The notes beneath the pieces are model-generated. The model saw only the letters and a program-made list of their open reading frames with translations, did not search any database and was not told the origin of the DNA. This document shows, one piece after another, positions 9,174-19,689 of a stretch of 64,000 nt of DNA. The translations under genes were made by a program, and so were the position numbers. This DNA comes from an uncultured Clostridia bacterium (GTDB lineage: Bacteria; Bacillota; Clostridia; Oscillospirales; Ruminococcaceae): the NCBI GenBank assembly GCA_947627045.1, contig CANQUM010000003.1, positions 1 through 64,000 on the forward strand, given 5' to 3'. How positions within the stretch are numbered: position 1 is the first letter of the stretch; every line of letters begins with the position of its first letter.

Positions 9174-9300
9174 TAATTTGTATCAAAATCTGTATGAAAA
9201 TAAAAAATAAGCACTAAAGCCTTTCATGAGAGTATCCTAAAGTTTATGTAAACCTCCAAACTGATGTAAGATAAAATTATACAGTTTGGAGGTTATTATT

Positions 9301-10521
9301 ATGGCTAGAAAAAATGACAGCCCACAAAAAGCAACAATGAGAGAAATGATGCGTGATTATCTGAAAAACAATGATGTCAGTATTAAAAATGGAGCTGATG
9401 TAAACTCAGTCGTGAAAGATATGATATCAGTTTTTTGAAAAGGAGGTACTGGACGAGGAACTTGGTTATTTCAGGTATGACTACAGAAACAAAGATACCG
9501 ACAACAGCCACACCGGATATTGCAAAAGATAATGCATACCAGTTATGGCGATATGAACGTCGCAATACCAAGGAACCGTAATGGTGAATATGAACCACAA
9601 GTAATCAGAAAATATCAAAATAAAATAACATAACACAGGACATGGAAGAAAAAATCTTGTCCATGTATACCAACTGCCTAAGATATTGAATTGCATACGA
9701 AAGAACTTTATGACATTAATATTTCCGACAGCACCATCAGCAGAATTACGAACAAGATACTTCCTATTGTTAGGAAATGGTAGAAACATCCTCTGGAAGC
9801 AGTGAGGGAAGAATTGTCAAACGTGCAGTATATATTGCTTTAGGAATTAATATGAACGGATAAAAAGATGTGCTTGACATGTATATGAGTTAAAACGAAA
9901 GCACAAAGTTCTGGCTTTCCATAATTAACGATTTTAAAAATCGTAGTGCAGAAGATATACTGATTACCTGTGTGGATGAACTGATAGGATTTCCACAAGC
10001 AATATAGACAGTATATCCCCAAACAGAGATTCAGCAGTGTATTATTAATCAGATCTGTAATTCCACAAAATTTGTTTCCTATAAAGAAATAAAAAACTAA
10101 TGTCAGGTTTAAAGCAGGTATATGCTGCTCCTATAGAAGAAACTGCATTAAATAAACTGAAGCTGTTTAGGGATAAATGGGATTCAAAATATCCAAAAAT
10201 ATATAAATCATGGCATGACAATGGTGCAAACCTGTCCACATATTTCAAATATCCGGAAGCAATAAGTAAACTGGTATATAACACAAATGCCATTGAAGGA
10301 TTTAACCTTCAGTTAAGGAAAGTAACTAAAATTAGGACAGTCTTTCCATCTGACGATAGTCTACTTAAAATGCTTTACCTGGCAATCATAGATATCATGA
10401 AAAATGGATCGGTTACCGTCAGGACTGGAAACAGATCCATTCACAATTGGAAATTTACTTTGAAGAAAACGGTTAGAAGGCAGGAATCTATAAAATCGGT
10501 CAAAACAGACGGTTTTTGTTG
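9301..10521 (+). pseudogene. IS256-family transposase, multiply frameshifted
   Basis: Translated fragments in several frames match an IS256 mutator-type transposase. The start MARKNDSPQKATMREMMRDY stops after about 45 codons. The intact 3' stretch (track ORF 10100-10522) has YPEAISKLVYNTNAIEGFN and SDDSLLKMLYLAI, the hallmark C-terminal region, then slips frame at the end. The central catalytic part is scattered over stops. Non-functional. Confidence 0.85.
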
Positions 10522-10542
10522 AGATGTTTATAGGAGAAGAGG

Positions 10543-11981
10543 GTGCGGACAATTTTCTGGACTCCCCATGGGCTCCGAAAGGAGCTGCTTTATCATGTAT
10601 TCACAAAATAAAATAGATGTGGCTTTAAAGGTATATCATCAATGTGGCTCAGCGACTGACGCAGTACGAATCCCTGGCTATCCGACCAGACTGACCCTAT
10701 ATACATGGATAGCCCAAGAGGGTACAGGCAAAACTAAACGGAAACCATTAAACAACACAAATACAGCAGAACATCCCCGGAATCCTCCACTGGAAGTGAA
10801 AATAGATGCAATTTACTGTTGCTTTGAACCTGGGGAAAGTGTAAAATCGGTGTCAGAAGATATCGGTTATACCAGAGCCAACATTTATAGTTGGTGCAAA
10901 AAATACCTTCAGGAAAGTACCACTGCACTGATGAATGATAAAAATATTAAGCCAAACACACTAGCAGAAGGTTCTATTGCCCCTGTACCTGAACTTATAC
11001 AGTTACAGGCTCAGATTAAAGATATGCAGATGGAAATTGACATCTTAAAGCAAATAATCAATGAAGACCCCGACATCGATCAGACAGTTCTCAAAAATCG
11101 GAAGAAGGCAGTGATAATCAATGCTCTAAAGAATAAATATTCACTGCCAGCCCTGCTGAAACGACTCAGCCTTTCAAAAAGCAACTACTATTACCAAAAA
11201 GCGGTAATGAATAGACCTGATAAGTACAATAACATACGTTCCATGGTACGGCTACTCTTCCATAAAAAGTGTTATGGATACCTGCGGATTTACGGGATTC
11301 TGAAACACAGGAATATCACTGTTTCAGAAAAGGTGGTCTGTCAGATCATGCGCAAAGAAGACCTTACTGTCAACGACAGACGGAACAGAAAATACAGCTC
11401 TTATCAGGAAGAAATATCACCATCTGTACCAAAAAGGATAGAACGGAATTTTCATGCGGATAAACCAAATCAAAAATGGCTGACGGACATTGCAGAATTT
11501 GTCCTCCCGGCAGGAAAAGTCTACCTTTCCGTACTTCTAAACTGTTTTGATGGTATGCTTCTTGGCTGAGCTATGAGTACCACGCCGGATTCTGTACTCG
11601 TCAACAATATGCCTGACCAGGCAATATCCAGGTTGCCTGAAAGGGATCGGCCCATCATACATTCAGACAGGGACTGCCATTATCGGTAGCCCGGCTGGAT
11701 AGAACGTGTGAACAAAGTGGGTTTGGAGCGTTCCATGCCCATGAAAGCTGTTCTCCCGATAATGCCGCCTGTGAAGGCTTATTTTGTCGTTTGAAAAACG
11801 AACTGTTCTATTCCCGAGAATGGACAAGAACCAAACTCTCAGAATTTATTAACATTTTAACTGAATATTTGATATGGTATAATACAAAGAGGATTAAAAC
11901 ATCACTTGGAAATATGAGCCCTTGGGAGTACCGGCAAAGTCTCTGTCTGGTTGTATAATCAGTCTAGGAAATTGTCCGCAC
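10543..11981 (+). mobile_element. IS3-family insertion sequence, decayed
   Basis: Bounded by inverted repeats GTGCGGACAATTTTCTGGACT (left) and its imperfect complement at 11961-11981 (19 of 21 bases agree). It holds one transposase frame fused across the usual orfA/orfB boundary. No convincing target duplication is visible next to the ends. Confidence 0.85.
10595..11957 (+). pseudogene. IS3-family transposase (orfAB-like), broken
   Basis: Starts at an ATG with AAAGGAG upstream. The N-terminal helix-turn-helix part and coiled region are followed by an IS150-like HTH_21/rve region (KKCYGYLRIYGILK, then KPNQKWLTDIAEFVLPAGKV with the first catalytic Asp). The frame ends at 11569; the remaining integrase core (the second Asp, the final Glu and the motif WYNTKRIKTSLGNMSPWEY) is present only across stops and frameshifts. 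Inactive unless supplied in trans. Confidence 0.85.
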
Positions 11982-12043
11982 CTCCCACTCTCCTATGACC
12001 TTGTAGGAGTACTCTCTATGTCTTTACTGAAAGACCTGCAAAA

Positions 12044-12080
12044 CGGGAAACGGCATAGCCGCAAGTTACGCCGTTTCCCG
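12044..12080. terminator. Strong hairpin downstream of the IS elements
   Basis: CGGGAAACGGC pairs perfectly with GCCGTTTCCCG over a 15-base loop. It sits between the IS remnants and the 3' end of the NACHT-pentapeptide gene. No long U run follows on either strand, so a terminator or IS-end structure is possible but not certain. Confidence 0.5.
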
Positions 12081-12167
12081 AAAACAATCTTATGCTGTTT
12101 TATGAGTGTCGTACTAAAACTTACCCTTTATTAAAATTCCCCCTATTATAAAGTTTCTTTTATATAC

Positions 12168-14693
12168 TCAAATTTCTAAATGAAATCCTCTGATTTTATC
12201 GAACTCCAGCTCAATCTCTCTCTTAGAAGCTAAATTAACATTGTCAATATAAATTTGCAAACATTGATAAAACATTGTTACATCTGGCCAAAAATATTTA
12301 AGCTGATAAACATATATTTTAGTGTTCAAAAAATATTTCTTCTCTTTCTTTATAATTGAATTGTTTAAATTAGCTCTTCTCAAATCAGCATAACATAAAT
12401 TTGTATCTCTAAAAATTACGCTAAATAAATTACTATCAGACAGATCACATGCTTCCAAATTTGCATTAGAAAAATCACAATAACTAAAATCACTATTTTT
12501 CATATTTGATTCAGATAAATCAACATTTTTAAATAATACCCTCCTAAAGCGTTTATTAGAAAGATCAAATCTTCTCATGTATAAATAATCAAACACCTTG
12601 TTTCTAAGAAAAAATGAAAAATGTTCTTGATTATATTTATCTATGACATCTATTAAATCTTTTTTTCTTTTCTTACTTAATATTCTAATCAGGCAATTAA
12701 AAGTATTGCAAAAATAGTTGCATACTTCTTCAAAGTTTTCAAATTTAGCATAGTTTTCAAACAATATATCTTTATTAATAATAATTTTCACTGTATCCTT
12801 CAAGTCACCATATTGGAAATCTTCATAATTTATTTCAATAAATCCATCCAAAAAATAAAGCATTTCCTTAGTGACAATATTTTTATTAAATACGCATTGA
12901 AGCATTCGGCTCTTTTTTGCTACATCCGTTTCCTGTGTTACTCTAACTAATTGATTATAAATTCTATACGCTATATAATATTCAAAAATTGATTTGTGAG
13001 CAAACTCAATTTCTCTTAATTTATTTTTTCTAAAATACGTAATAATTCCATACCAATTTTTAAGATACTCTACTTCTTCTTGTGGAATTGAATTTTCAAT
13101 AATGTGATTAATCTCTTCATGATGTATAGACATTTTATTATTTTTGAACATAACTTCCGAAATATTTAAAATAAAATCAAACATTACTTCATGTCGCGTT
13201 AATAATGCAGGGTGGCTAACATCATACATTCTTTTATACCAAATTCCATTTAATCCAAATAATGCATTGTAAAATTCATATTTTGTGCTATAATCTGAAA
13301 TTCTAATACAGTTCGAAGCAACCATATATAATATTATCGGTATACCTATAAATTCCTCTCCATATAAATCATTTTCATCATGATAACTACAAACATCCTC
13401 TATCACTTGCATTGGCAAATCATTATTATATTTATTTAACCATTCTTTTCTTTTGTTGATATTAAATGTAAGTAATTTTATCACAAAGGTATTTTGCAAA
13501 CTACCAGTATCAATGTAATTTTCTCTAGAAGTGATTATAACCCTGCAATTCAATAATTGTATTTCATGGCAAAACAGTTCAAGCATTTTTTGTTTTTCAA
13601 TATCTTTTAAAACAAATTCATCAAAAGCATCTAAAATTATAACTGAATTTTTGATTATATTTTTATTTAAATTCAAATATGATATTATATTTTCTAATAA
13701 ATTATTATATTTACATTCCATAGATGAAAATTTTACAAAAAAAACATTATTTACATCTAGATTAATCGCTTCATGTATAATATCATAAGCAAGTTTTTCC
13801 AATAATGAACTTTTTCCCATTCCTCCCATTCCTAAAATCAATAACAAATTATAGGCTTTGTCTATCTTTAATTTTGATACACCTTTACTATACAAAAAAA
13901 TTTTCAAATTTCCTTTTAAAAATTCAACTATTACTTGTTCCAAATCATCTTGCTCATATTCCAGTAAACCAGATCTGTACTCAGGCCATACAAATACATC
14001 CTTTAATCTTTTTGCATTCTCCTTTTCTTCAAATATAAGCTGATCTTCAAATAACTCTGAAAAACTTTCAATTGTTTTTCTTCCATCTACATTTATAGAA
14101 CCATGTTCTATTTCATGAACAGTTGCGTTATTCAATTCTATATGGTCATACACTTTTTGAAAGTAATCAAGTACAGTTTCAATATTCTCATTCATCTTTA
14201 ACAACATGTTCTCATTTAATTCATATTCTAGTACATGTTTTGTATCCCCCTGTATTAATGAGATAAAAAGATTTTTCTTAAATCTAAAGCATATTTCAAA
14301 GAATCTCTTAATAAAATCTGCACCTAAACTTTTTTCATATAAACTAACCCCACGAAATTCCGTATCGTATAAAACAAGCAAGTCTTTCACTTGTCCTTCA
14401 CTCGACTTATTACGAACTGTATAAGAATTAGTTTCCAATAATTGATATATTAAATCACTTGCATTATATTTTATAAAATTATAAAAGTTTCCACTTGTAA
14501 TTAATCCGTTATCTTCATTTACATCAATTAAACTATGCAACTCATTTATAGTTTTACTTTTTTCTCTTTCAATAACATATCTATTTTTCCTATTTTTAGT
14601 ATAATCTAATCCTGCTTTATCTACTACACTTTTTATATACGAATCCAAAAATGGTTGCAATAATCCGAAAATTTCTGTAAGTAATATACTCAT
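12168..14693 (-). CDS. NACHT (NLR-like) NTPase with C-terminal pentapeptide repeats
   Basis: An 841-residue STAND ATPase. The central NACHT module has Walker A GMGGMGKSSLL (about 291), Walker B SVIILDAFDEF (about 355) and a sensor segment CRVIITSRENY. The N-terminal 250 residues are helical with no recognised effector enzyme. The C-terminus (about 717-785) has pentapeptide repeats (SNMKNSDFSYCDFSNANLEA, then CYADLRRANL), a beta-helix likely used in sensing or binding. The ATG has GAGGA upstream. Bacterial NACHT proteins of this size are known anti-phage defence genes, and the position next to a second NACHT gene among decayed mobile elements supports this role, which remains inference. Strongly AT-rich. 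Confidence 0.85.
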   Translation of the reverse strand: MSILLTEIFGLLQPFLDSYIKSVVDKAGLDYTKNRKNRYVIEREKSKTINELHSLIDVNEDNGLITSGNFYNFIKYNASDLIYQLLETNSYTVRNKSSEGQVKDLLVLYDTEFRGVSLYEKSLGADFIKRFFEICFRFKKNLFISLIQGDTKHVLEYELNENMLLKMNENIETVLDYFQKVYDHIELNNATVHEIEHGSINVDGRKTIESFSELFEDQLIFEEKENAKRLKDVFVWPEYRSGLLEYEQDDLEQVIVEFLKGNLKIFLYSKGVSKLKIDKAYNLLLILGMGGMGKSSLLEKLAYDIIHEAINLDVNNVFFVKFSSMECKYNNLLENIISYLNLNKNIIKNSVIILDAFDEFVLKDIEKQKMLELFCHEIQLLNCRVIITSRENYIDTGSLQNTFVIKLLTFNINKRKEWLNKYNNDLPMQVIEDVCSYHDENDLYGEEFIGIPIILYMVASNCIRISDYSTKYEFYNALFGLNGIWYKRMYDVSHPALLTRHEVMFDFILNISEVMFKNNKMSIHHEEINHIIENSIPQEEVEYLKNWYGIITYFRKNKLREIEFAHKSIFEYYIAYRIYNQLVRVTQETDVAKKSRMLQCVFNKNIVTKEMLYFLDGFIEINYEDFQYGDLKDTVKIIINKDILFENYAKFENFEEVCNYFCNTFNCLIRILSKKRKKDLIDVIDKYNQEHFSFFLRNKVFDYLYMRRFDLSNKRFRRVLFKNVDLSESNMKNSDFSYCDFSNANLEACDLSDSNLFSVIFRDTNLCYADLRRANLNNSIIKKEKKYFLNTKIYVYQLKYFWPDVTMFYQCLQIYIDNVNLASKREIELEFDKIRGFHLEI

Positions 14694-14832
14694 TTATCCG
14701 TCCTCTTTTCTCTCATAAATGCCACTGTCCTTTCTTAGCTCCATCGTACAAGAAACTGACGATAACACTCTAAAGTGCAAATCAATGAAAAAGTATCACA
14801 CTATTTCTAATCCACCATCAAATCATACAAAA

Positions 14833-15130
14833 TTATTCCAACGCATCCCGTTTCTCTGATGGGCATTTAGGCTGCCTAGAATTTTCTGATTTCGGCAGGT
14901 TATAATTTGCTCTCTCAATAATGCCACATTTTTACTTTATCTGTGCTATATATAAGCTACTGACTTTCAATCTCGTATGCTCTAACACATACTCCTTAAC
15001 TTCCTCATAGATAACTTTGCTTTCCGCAGCCGTCAAATCAAGCTTGTCCATCTTCAGCTTCACCTCGATATGTTGGTCTGAATGAAGTTTGGACAACAAG
15101 CATATCGTCTCCACATGGCACGAGAGTACA
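14833..15130 (-). pseudogene. Tail of an rlmD/rumA-type rRNA methyltransferase, relic
   Basis: Reads VLSCHVETICLLSKL, which is the end of the uracil-5-methyltransferase catalytic domain, followed by the clostridial C-terminal extension (AESKVIYEEVKEYV, SSLYIAQIK). One in-frame stop follows, and the same frame continues with CGIIERANYNLPKSENSRQP to a stop at 14833. Everything upstream of the tail is missing. 3' ends of rumA/rlmD are known ICE insertion sites, so this may be an integration or excision scar between the two NACHT genes. Confidence 0.65.
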
Positions 15131-15310
15131 GGAAGTATGTCATTTGCCTATCACCCCGTCCAACTTAATTTACCGTTATTTTTATACCTTTAACCGTAGC
15201 AGGGAACATATCAATGCATTTTTATCCTATCGTATGCTTGTGTAAACATATCAAGATATAGCTCATGCATTATTAATTTAACCTCCTCTCAATATAAATC
15301 GAATATTTTA

Positions 15311-18300
15311 TTACGGAGTATCTCTACAGCTATAATATTTGGGATATTGTTGTAACACTTCTTTTATTTCTTTTGAAATATGTTTATCACCTATAAGATC
15401 AATATACCACAGCAGATCGTCTATTTGCTCAATTGTCAACTGCGAAAAATCATTTTTACTAAATGTACTAAATTCAGATATTATGTGTTCAAGCATATGT
15501 AATACCCTAGGCATCTCTTCTTTATTATATCCTTTCTTATAAAAAAGTTGATAGATTCTTCTAAAAACCCTAATATAATCAATAATTTTTCCATATCTTG
15601 CATAATGAAATTCTTTTTCTAAGAAAGGCAATTCAAAAATTTCCAATGATACCTTGGTAAATACTTCCGGCATTATATTAATCAATTCAGCAACAAATTT
15701 AGGATATAAACATATAATATTCCCCAAAAATCTAGGATATCTACCAAATAATTGATACTGCAATACCTCTCTTATCCTATCTAAAAACCATCCTGCTTGT
15801 ACACTCTTAGCTATATAAATTGCATTAATAATTGTGTCAAATCCCAAAAAGTTTATCTCCATATTTTCCATCTGATTTAGGCAACCTTCTAAAAACACAT
15901 CAGTAATGCTTCCTATTTCTTTTGTATTAAATTTACCACTATTTAATAAAGCCAATACAGCACGTGACAATAATTCAGGATTTGTTTCTTCTAAAACCTT
16001 CATACTATCTAACCCAAAAAACTGATCTAAAATTCGTTCTTTATCATCCTTCCTCATAGCAGGTAGTCCATTAATGGTACTAAGCAATGACATTTCATAA
16101 ACATTATTTTCCTCATAGTCTTGAAAATAATATATATTATTTCTCATGTAACGAGACGAATAACGTAGAAAACGATTAACCTCTTCTGACCATTCGCCAT
16201 ACATATATTTATGAATCAAATATGGATCTTCATATCTATCCAATAATAGAAATCCTGTATTTTTTGTTAAAAGATACATTAAGCGAACTCCGCTAACCAT
16301 CTCTAATGATCTATTTATTTTCTTCAAAGCATACTTTGAATCTTCAAGCAATCGCGGCATTATTTTTATAAGCTGTTTACGTGTTGAAGCAAAAACCATT
16401 TTCCTCATTAAAGAATATTCAATAATTTCAAAAAGATTTAATAAAGTATCACTATTTATAGAATGAACTTGTTCATCATGAATAATAGTTTCAATTATTC
16501 TATTTACTTCTCCATAGTTTATAATAAACTCCTTTGATTCTTTTTTTCTGTCTGTAAATCCATTTATTTCTCTTCTTAATAAATTGATTAAATATGAGAA
16601 ATATATATCTGGACTTTCATTTCTTAGCATTTCACAAACTTTTCTATTATTCATTCGAGTTATTTCACAAAATCGCTGTGTCTGCAGACCGGATAAACCA
16701 GCAAGCAAATTATCCCCTAATGTAAATGAAACACATAGCAAAATATCAATTGGTTGTTCATAACGTGTAGCTTCAAACTTTTCATTACACTCAACCAATA
16801 TTACTGTATTACTTATTCTCTCTGCTTTAAGAATTACTGAAAGTCCCATCAAGTCCGCCGGTGAAAACCAAGCTTTCCACAATGAGGTTAATTTATCCCA
16901 AGGGCGTGAATCTAATGTACCTAATCCAGATTTGATATAATCTTCTTCATTAAATTCAAATCCACCAGAGCTAAGCGTACATGCTAATATTACTAAATTT
17001 AACGAATATATTGACAAATATCCCAAAAGCGGTATATCACGATCAAAAATGATTCCACCTCGCATAACACTTGGAGAATTTCTTGTGTTTAATATCATTT
17101 TCAATTGATTTTTTACAATATATTGTAAGTTATCAATAAAATCATCTTTAGTAATAGTCATTGGAAAATTATATATTTCCAAAGCACGTTTCAATGCCTT
17201 TATTATATGCTCACGCAACATCTCAATTACAACCGGGCGTGAATATAGTGGCACGAACATTAAACAATAAAACCATCCAGAATTCAAAGAATCCGGATTA
17301 GAAAATAAATTTTCTAATTCTGAAGATTTAAACTTTCTATCAACAAATATATCTTTTACTTCATTTATAGTATTTCTCAAAATAAAGTCAGCAGCTAAAA
17401 ATTCACCGAAAGTATTATGCAGGAATTCATAAGCACTTTCAGATTTATCGCTATGTGCATCCACATCCTGAGCTGTAGATTTATGAATAAAGAAAAAACC
17501 TCCTAATACGGATTCTGATTCTTTTAAAGTATGTGCTTCAGGACTACCATCCTCTCTACGAGCCTTAAATGTATCCAAATCTTCTTCCAACTGCCTGGAA
17601 CGAATAACAACTTCTTGTCTATTGTACATTCCTATAGCCACAACTCCAAGACGATTCATTTCCTTATCAATAATCACCTCCTGCTCTTTTGGTGTTTTAT
17701 CTTCAAATCCAGCAACATACCTTCTACGTTCTCTGCGTACAAATCTACGAAGAAGATTATCATATAATTCTGTTCTCTTAATATTACTTGTTTTTGCTAG
17801 TTCATTAGCCTCTGAATCATAAAGTGCAAGCATTAATAGCAACAGTGGCTGCTCTGCCAACTCAATTATGCTGTTTTTCTTCCCTTTTTCTTTTAATGGT
17901 AAACTAAAAGGATTAATCTTCTCACTTGCAAAATAATCTGAATTTATACTATTCCATATATCAATCCATTTTTGTCGCTGATTAGAATCAAATTCCAACA
18001 ATCTTAAAATGGTGGAGTTTAGCGGAATTCGTGCTTTATCTATAAGCGTAATCCGACTTGTAATAATTACCCTTACAGGGCGCCCCATTTCTTTCTGATC
18101 CTGTTGAAATCTGCGAACTTTTTCAAGATATCCAGAAAAAACATCTCCCTTTGCCTGAAGCAGCTCATCATAACCATCCAAAATTATTATTAATGGTTTT
18201 TCTTTAAACTGTATTGCAAAACCTCCATACCCTTGCGTAGATAAAGATCTATTTGTTACCTTTTTAATTTGCTCTTCGACAAGAACATCAATACCCGCAC

Positions 18301-19543
18301 CTGCTTTAACTTCTCTCAGTGGAATCCTAATAACTGTATATGATTTACTCATTAATTGAGCAGAAAGAACTTTCGTCAGTAAAGATTTTCCACTTCCAGG
18401 CTGTCCCAAAATGACCAGAGGATAATCGATACTGTCTGGTGAATAAAGATATTTTATAAAAAACTTATCTAAATCATATTGAATAGGTATTGATTTCCAA
18501 ACCGATCCATCTTCTAATTTAATATCTTTCCTATGATAAGCAAGACATTTATATGACTGTGGAATAAATGCATCTACAATCTTAGGAAATTTCAAACTCA
18601 TCATCTCAGTATCAGACTTTATTTCCTTATCGTCAATTATTGGTTCTTCAATCGATGCAATATACTTTTTTCTTAAATCATCCACAATGTCTTGTGCTTG
18701 AATAGCATTATAGTTTGTCGCTATTGAATTTACAATATTATTTAAATTACTAAGTCCGACGTCAATTTTCTTGGTGGTACCGACAACTAATTCCAATGCA
18801 TCTCTATTTTTCTCAATTGCATGATGGATACCTTCAAAATTTTGCAGTTGAGAAAATAATGCAAAATCATTAAATTGATCAGCTAGGTGTAAATATTGAG
18901 CTTCATACGCTTTAATAGCTTTTTGAGGCAGTTTATCAAGTACTTCTTTTAAACTTTCAAATTCCTGATTATCCTTTTTCTTTTTCTCATCAAAAATTGA
19001 TGATTCCCTAATCATTTTTAATAAATTATTAGAAACTTGTTTATATACTGTATTAAGTTGCTCTTTAATTTCAGAAAATGAAGTCACATGATCCGCATAA
19101 TAAATCTTACAATATATATCAGGATTAGTAGAAAGTGACTGCAAATTCTCTTCAGTATCAATAGACTCTTTAAGTAATTCCTTCTTCTCAAATTTATACT
19201 TAAGCTTTTTTCTGACCATGTTTGGAAGAGCATCCTGAAGCACATCAAAATATGCCGTATAACAAATCAAAGCATATGCTGCTTCAATCTGTTCCATTCT
19301 ATCAAGATAATCCAACTCAACTTTCTGAGCAATAAAATCATAAACTTTATGTCCTAAATTAAAAAGTCGATTCTTCACATCTAGCAATTCTAACATTGGA
19401 AGAAATTGTGGTCCAAATATAATTGGACTAAAAATAATAGTTGCATCTGATAAAATTTCAAATGCATCAAGAACATCTTGTCCAACTTTAGTATCCTTTT
19501 TAAGATATTTTTCTATATCCTTAAATCTATAATCTTTAATCAT
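15311..19543 (-). CDS. Large NACHT (NLR-like) NTPase
   Basis: A 1410-residue STAND ATPase. Helical N-terminal domain (about 1-330) resembles the NACHT N-terminal helical regions of bacterial NLRs. NACHT module: Walker A ILGQPGSGKSLLTK (about 381), Walker B LIIILDGYDELL (about 450) and RVIITSRITL. A winged-helix-like segment with EFLHNTFGEFLAADFILRN follows, which is the usual NLR helical hinge. The last 700 residues are alpha-helical with no named repeat and probably act as the sensor. The ATG has AGAGGAG upstream. No separate effector gene is seen next to it. A role in phage defence or abortive infection is likely from family knowledge, not shown here. AT-rich like the neighbouring NACHT gene. 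Confidence 0.85.
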   Translation of the reverse strand: MIKDYRFKDIEKYLKKDTKVGQDVLDAFEILSDATIIFSPIIFGPQFLPMLELLDVKNRLFNLGHKVYDFIAQKVELDYLDRMEQIEAAYALICYTAYFDVLQDALPNMVRKKLKYKFEKKELLKESIDTEENLQSLSTNPDIYCKIYYADHVTSFSEIKEQLNTVYKQVSNNLLKMIRESSIFDEKKKKDNQEFESLKEVLDKLPQKAIKAYEAQYLHLADQFNDFALFSQLQNFEGIHHAIEKNRDALELVVGTTKKIDVGLSNLNNIVNSIATNYNAIQAQDIVDDLRKKYIASIEEPIIDDKEIKSDTEMMSLKFPKIVDAFIPQSYKCLAYHRKDIKLEDGSVWKSIPIQYDLDKFFIKYLYSPDSIDYPLVILGQPGSGKSLLTKVLSAQLMSKSYTVIRIPLREVKAGAGIDVLVEEQIKKVTNRSLSTQGYGGFAIQFKEKPLIIILDGYDELLQAKGDVFSGYLEKVRRFQQDQKEMGRPVRVIITSRITLIDKARIPLNSTILRLLEFDSNQRQKWIDIWNSINSDYFASEKINPFSLPLKEKGKKNSIIELAEQPLLLLMLALYDSEANELAKTSNIKRTELYDNLLRRFVRRERRRYVAGFEDKTPKEQEVIIDKEMNRLGVVAIGMYNRQEVVIRSRQLEEDLDTFKARREDGSPEAHTLKESESVLGGFFFIHKSTAQDVDAHSDKSESAYEFLHNTFGEFLAADFILRNTINEVKDIFVDRKFKSSELENLFSNPDSLNSGWFYCLMFVPLYSRPVVIEMLREHIIKALKRALEIYNFPMTITKDDFIDNLQYIVKNQLKMILNTRNSPSVMRGGIIFDRDIPLLGYLSIYSLNLVILACTLSSGGFEFNEEDYIKSGLGTLDSRPWDKLTSLWKAWFSPADLMGLSVILKAERISNTVILVECNEKFEATRYEQPIDILLCVSFTLGDNLLAGLSGLQTQRFCEITRMNNRKVCEMLRNESPDIYFSYLINLLRREINGFTDRKKESKEFIINYGEVNRIIETIIHDEQVHSINSDTLLNLFEIIEYSLMRKMVFASTRKQLIKIMPRLLEDSKYALKKINRSLEMVSGVRLMYLLTKNTGFLLLDRYEDPYLIHKYMYGEWSEEVNRFLRYSSRYMRNNIYYFQDYEENNVYEMSLLSTINGLPAMRKDDKERILDQFFGLDSMKVLEETNPELLSRAVLALLNSGKFNTKEIGSITDVFLEGCLNQMENMEINFLGFDTIINAIYIAKSVQAGWFLDRIREVLQYQLFGRYPRFLGNIICLYPKFVAELINIMPEVFTKVSLEIFELPFLEKEFHYARYGKIIDYIRVFRRIYQLFYKKGYNKEEMPRVLHMLEHIISEFSTFSKNDFSQLTIEQIDDLLWYIDLIGDKHISKEIKEVLQQYPKYYSCRDTP

Positions 19544-19689
19544 ACTCTGTTTCTCCTCTTAAATTTTCGATTTTCTATATAATCAGTATATATGTTATAC
19601 AAATTTCAATATTCAAAAGATGAAGCAAACGAATTGCAAATTGAAATGAATAATAATGTTCATAAGTAAAAATGACTTCAGACTGGTTT

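Larger units (their letters stand above)
9228..12016 (+). mobile_element. Degenerate IS256-family element interrupted by an IS3 element
   Basis: A decayed IS256-type transposase begins at 9301. A possible left end GAGAGTATCCTAAAG at 9228 has a weak inverted match, GTAGGAGTACTCTC, near 12003-12016, on the far side of the IS3 element. If both are the IS256 ends, the IS3 copy inserted between the transposase and the right terminal repeat. The end assignment is inference; the transposase identity is well supported. Confidence 0.5.
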
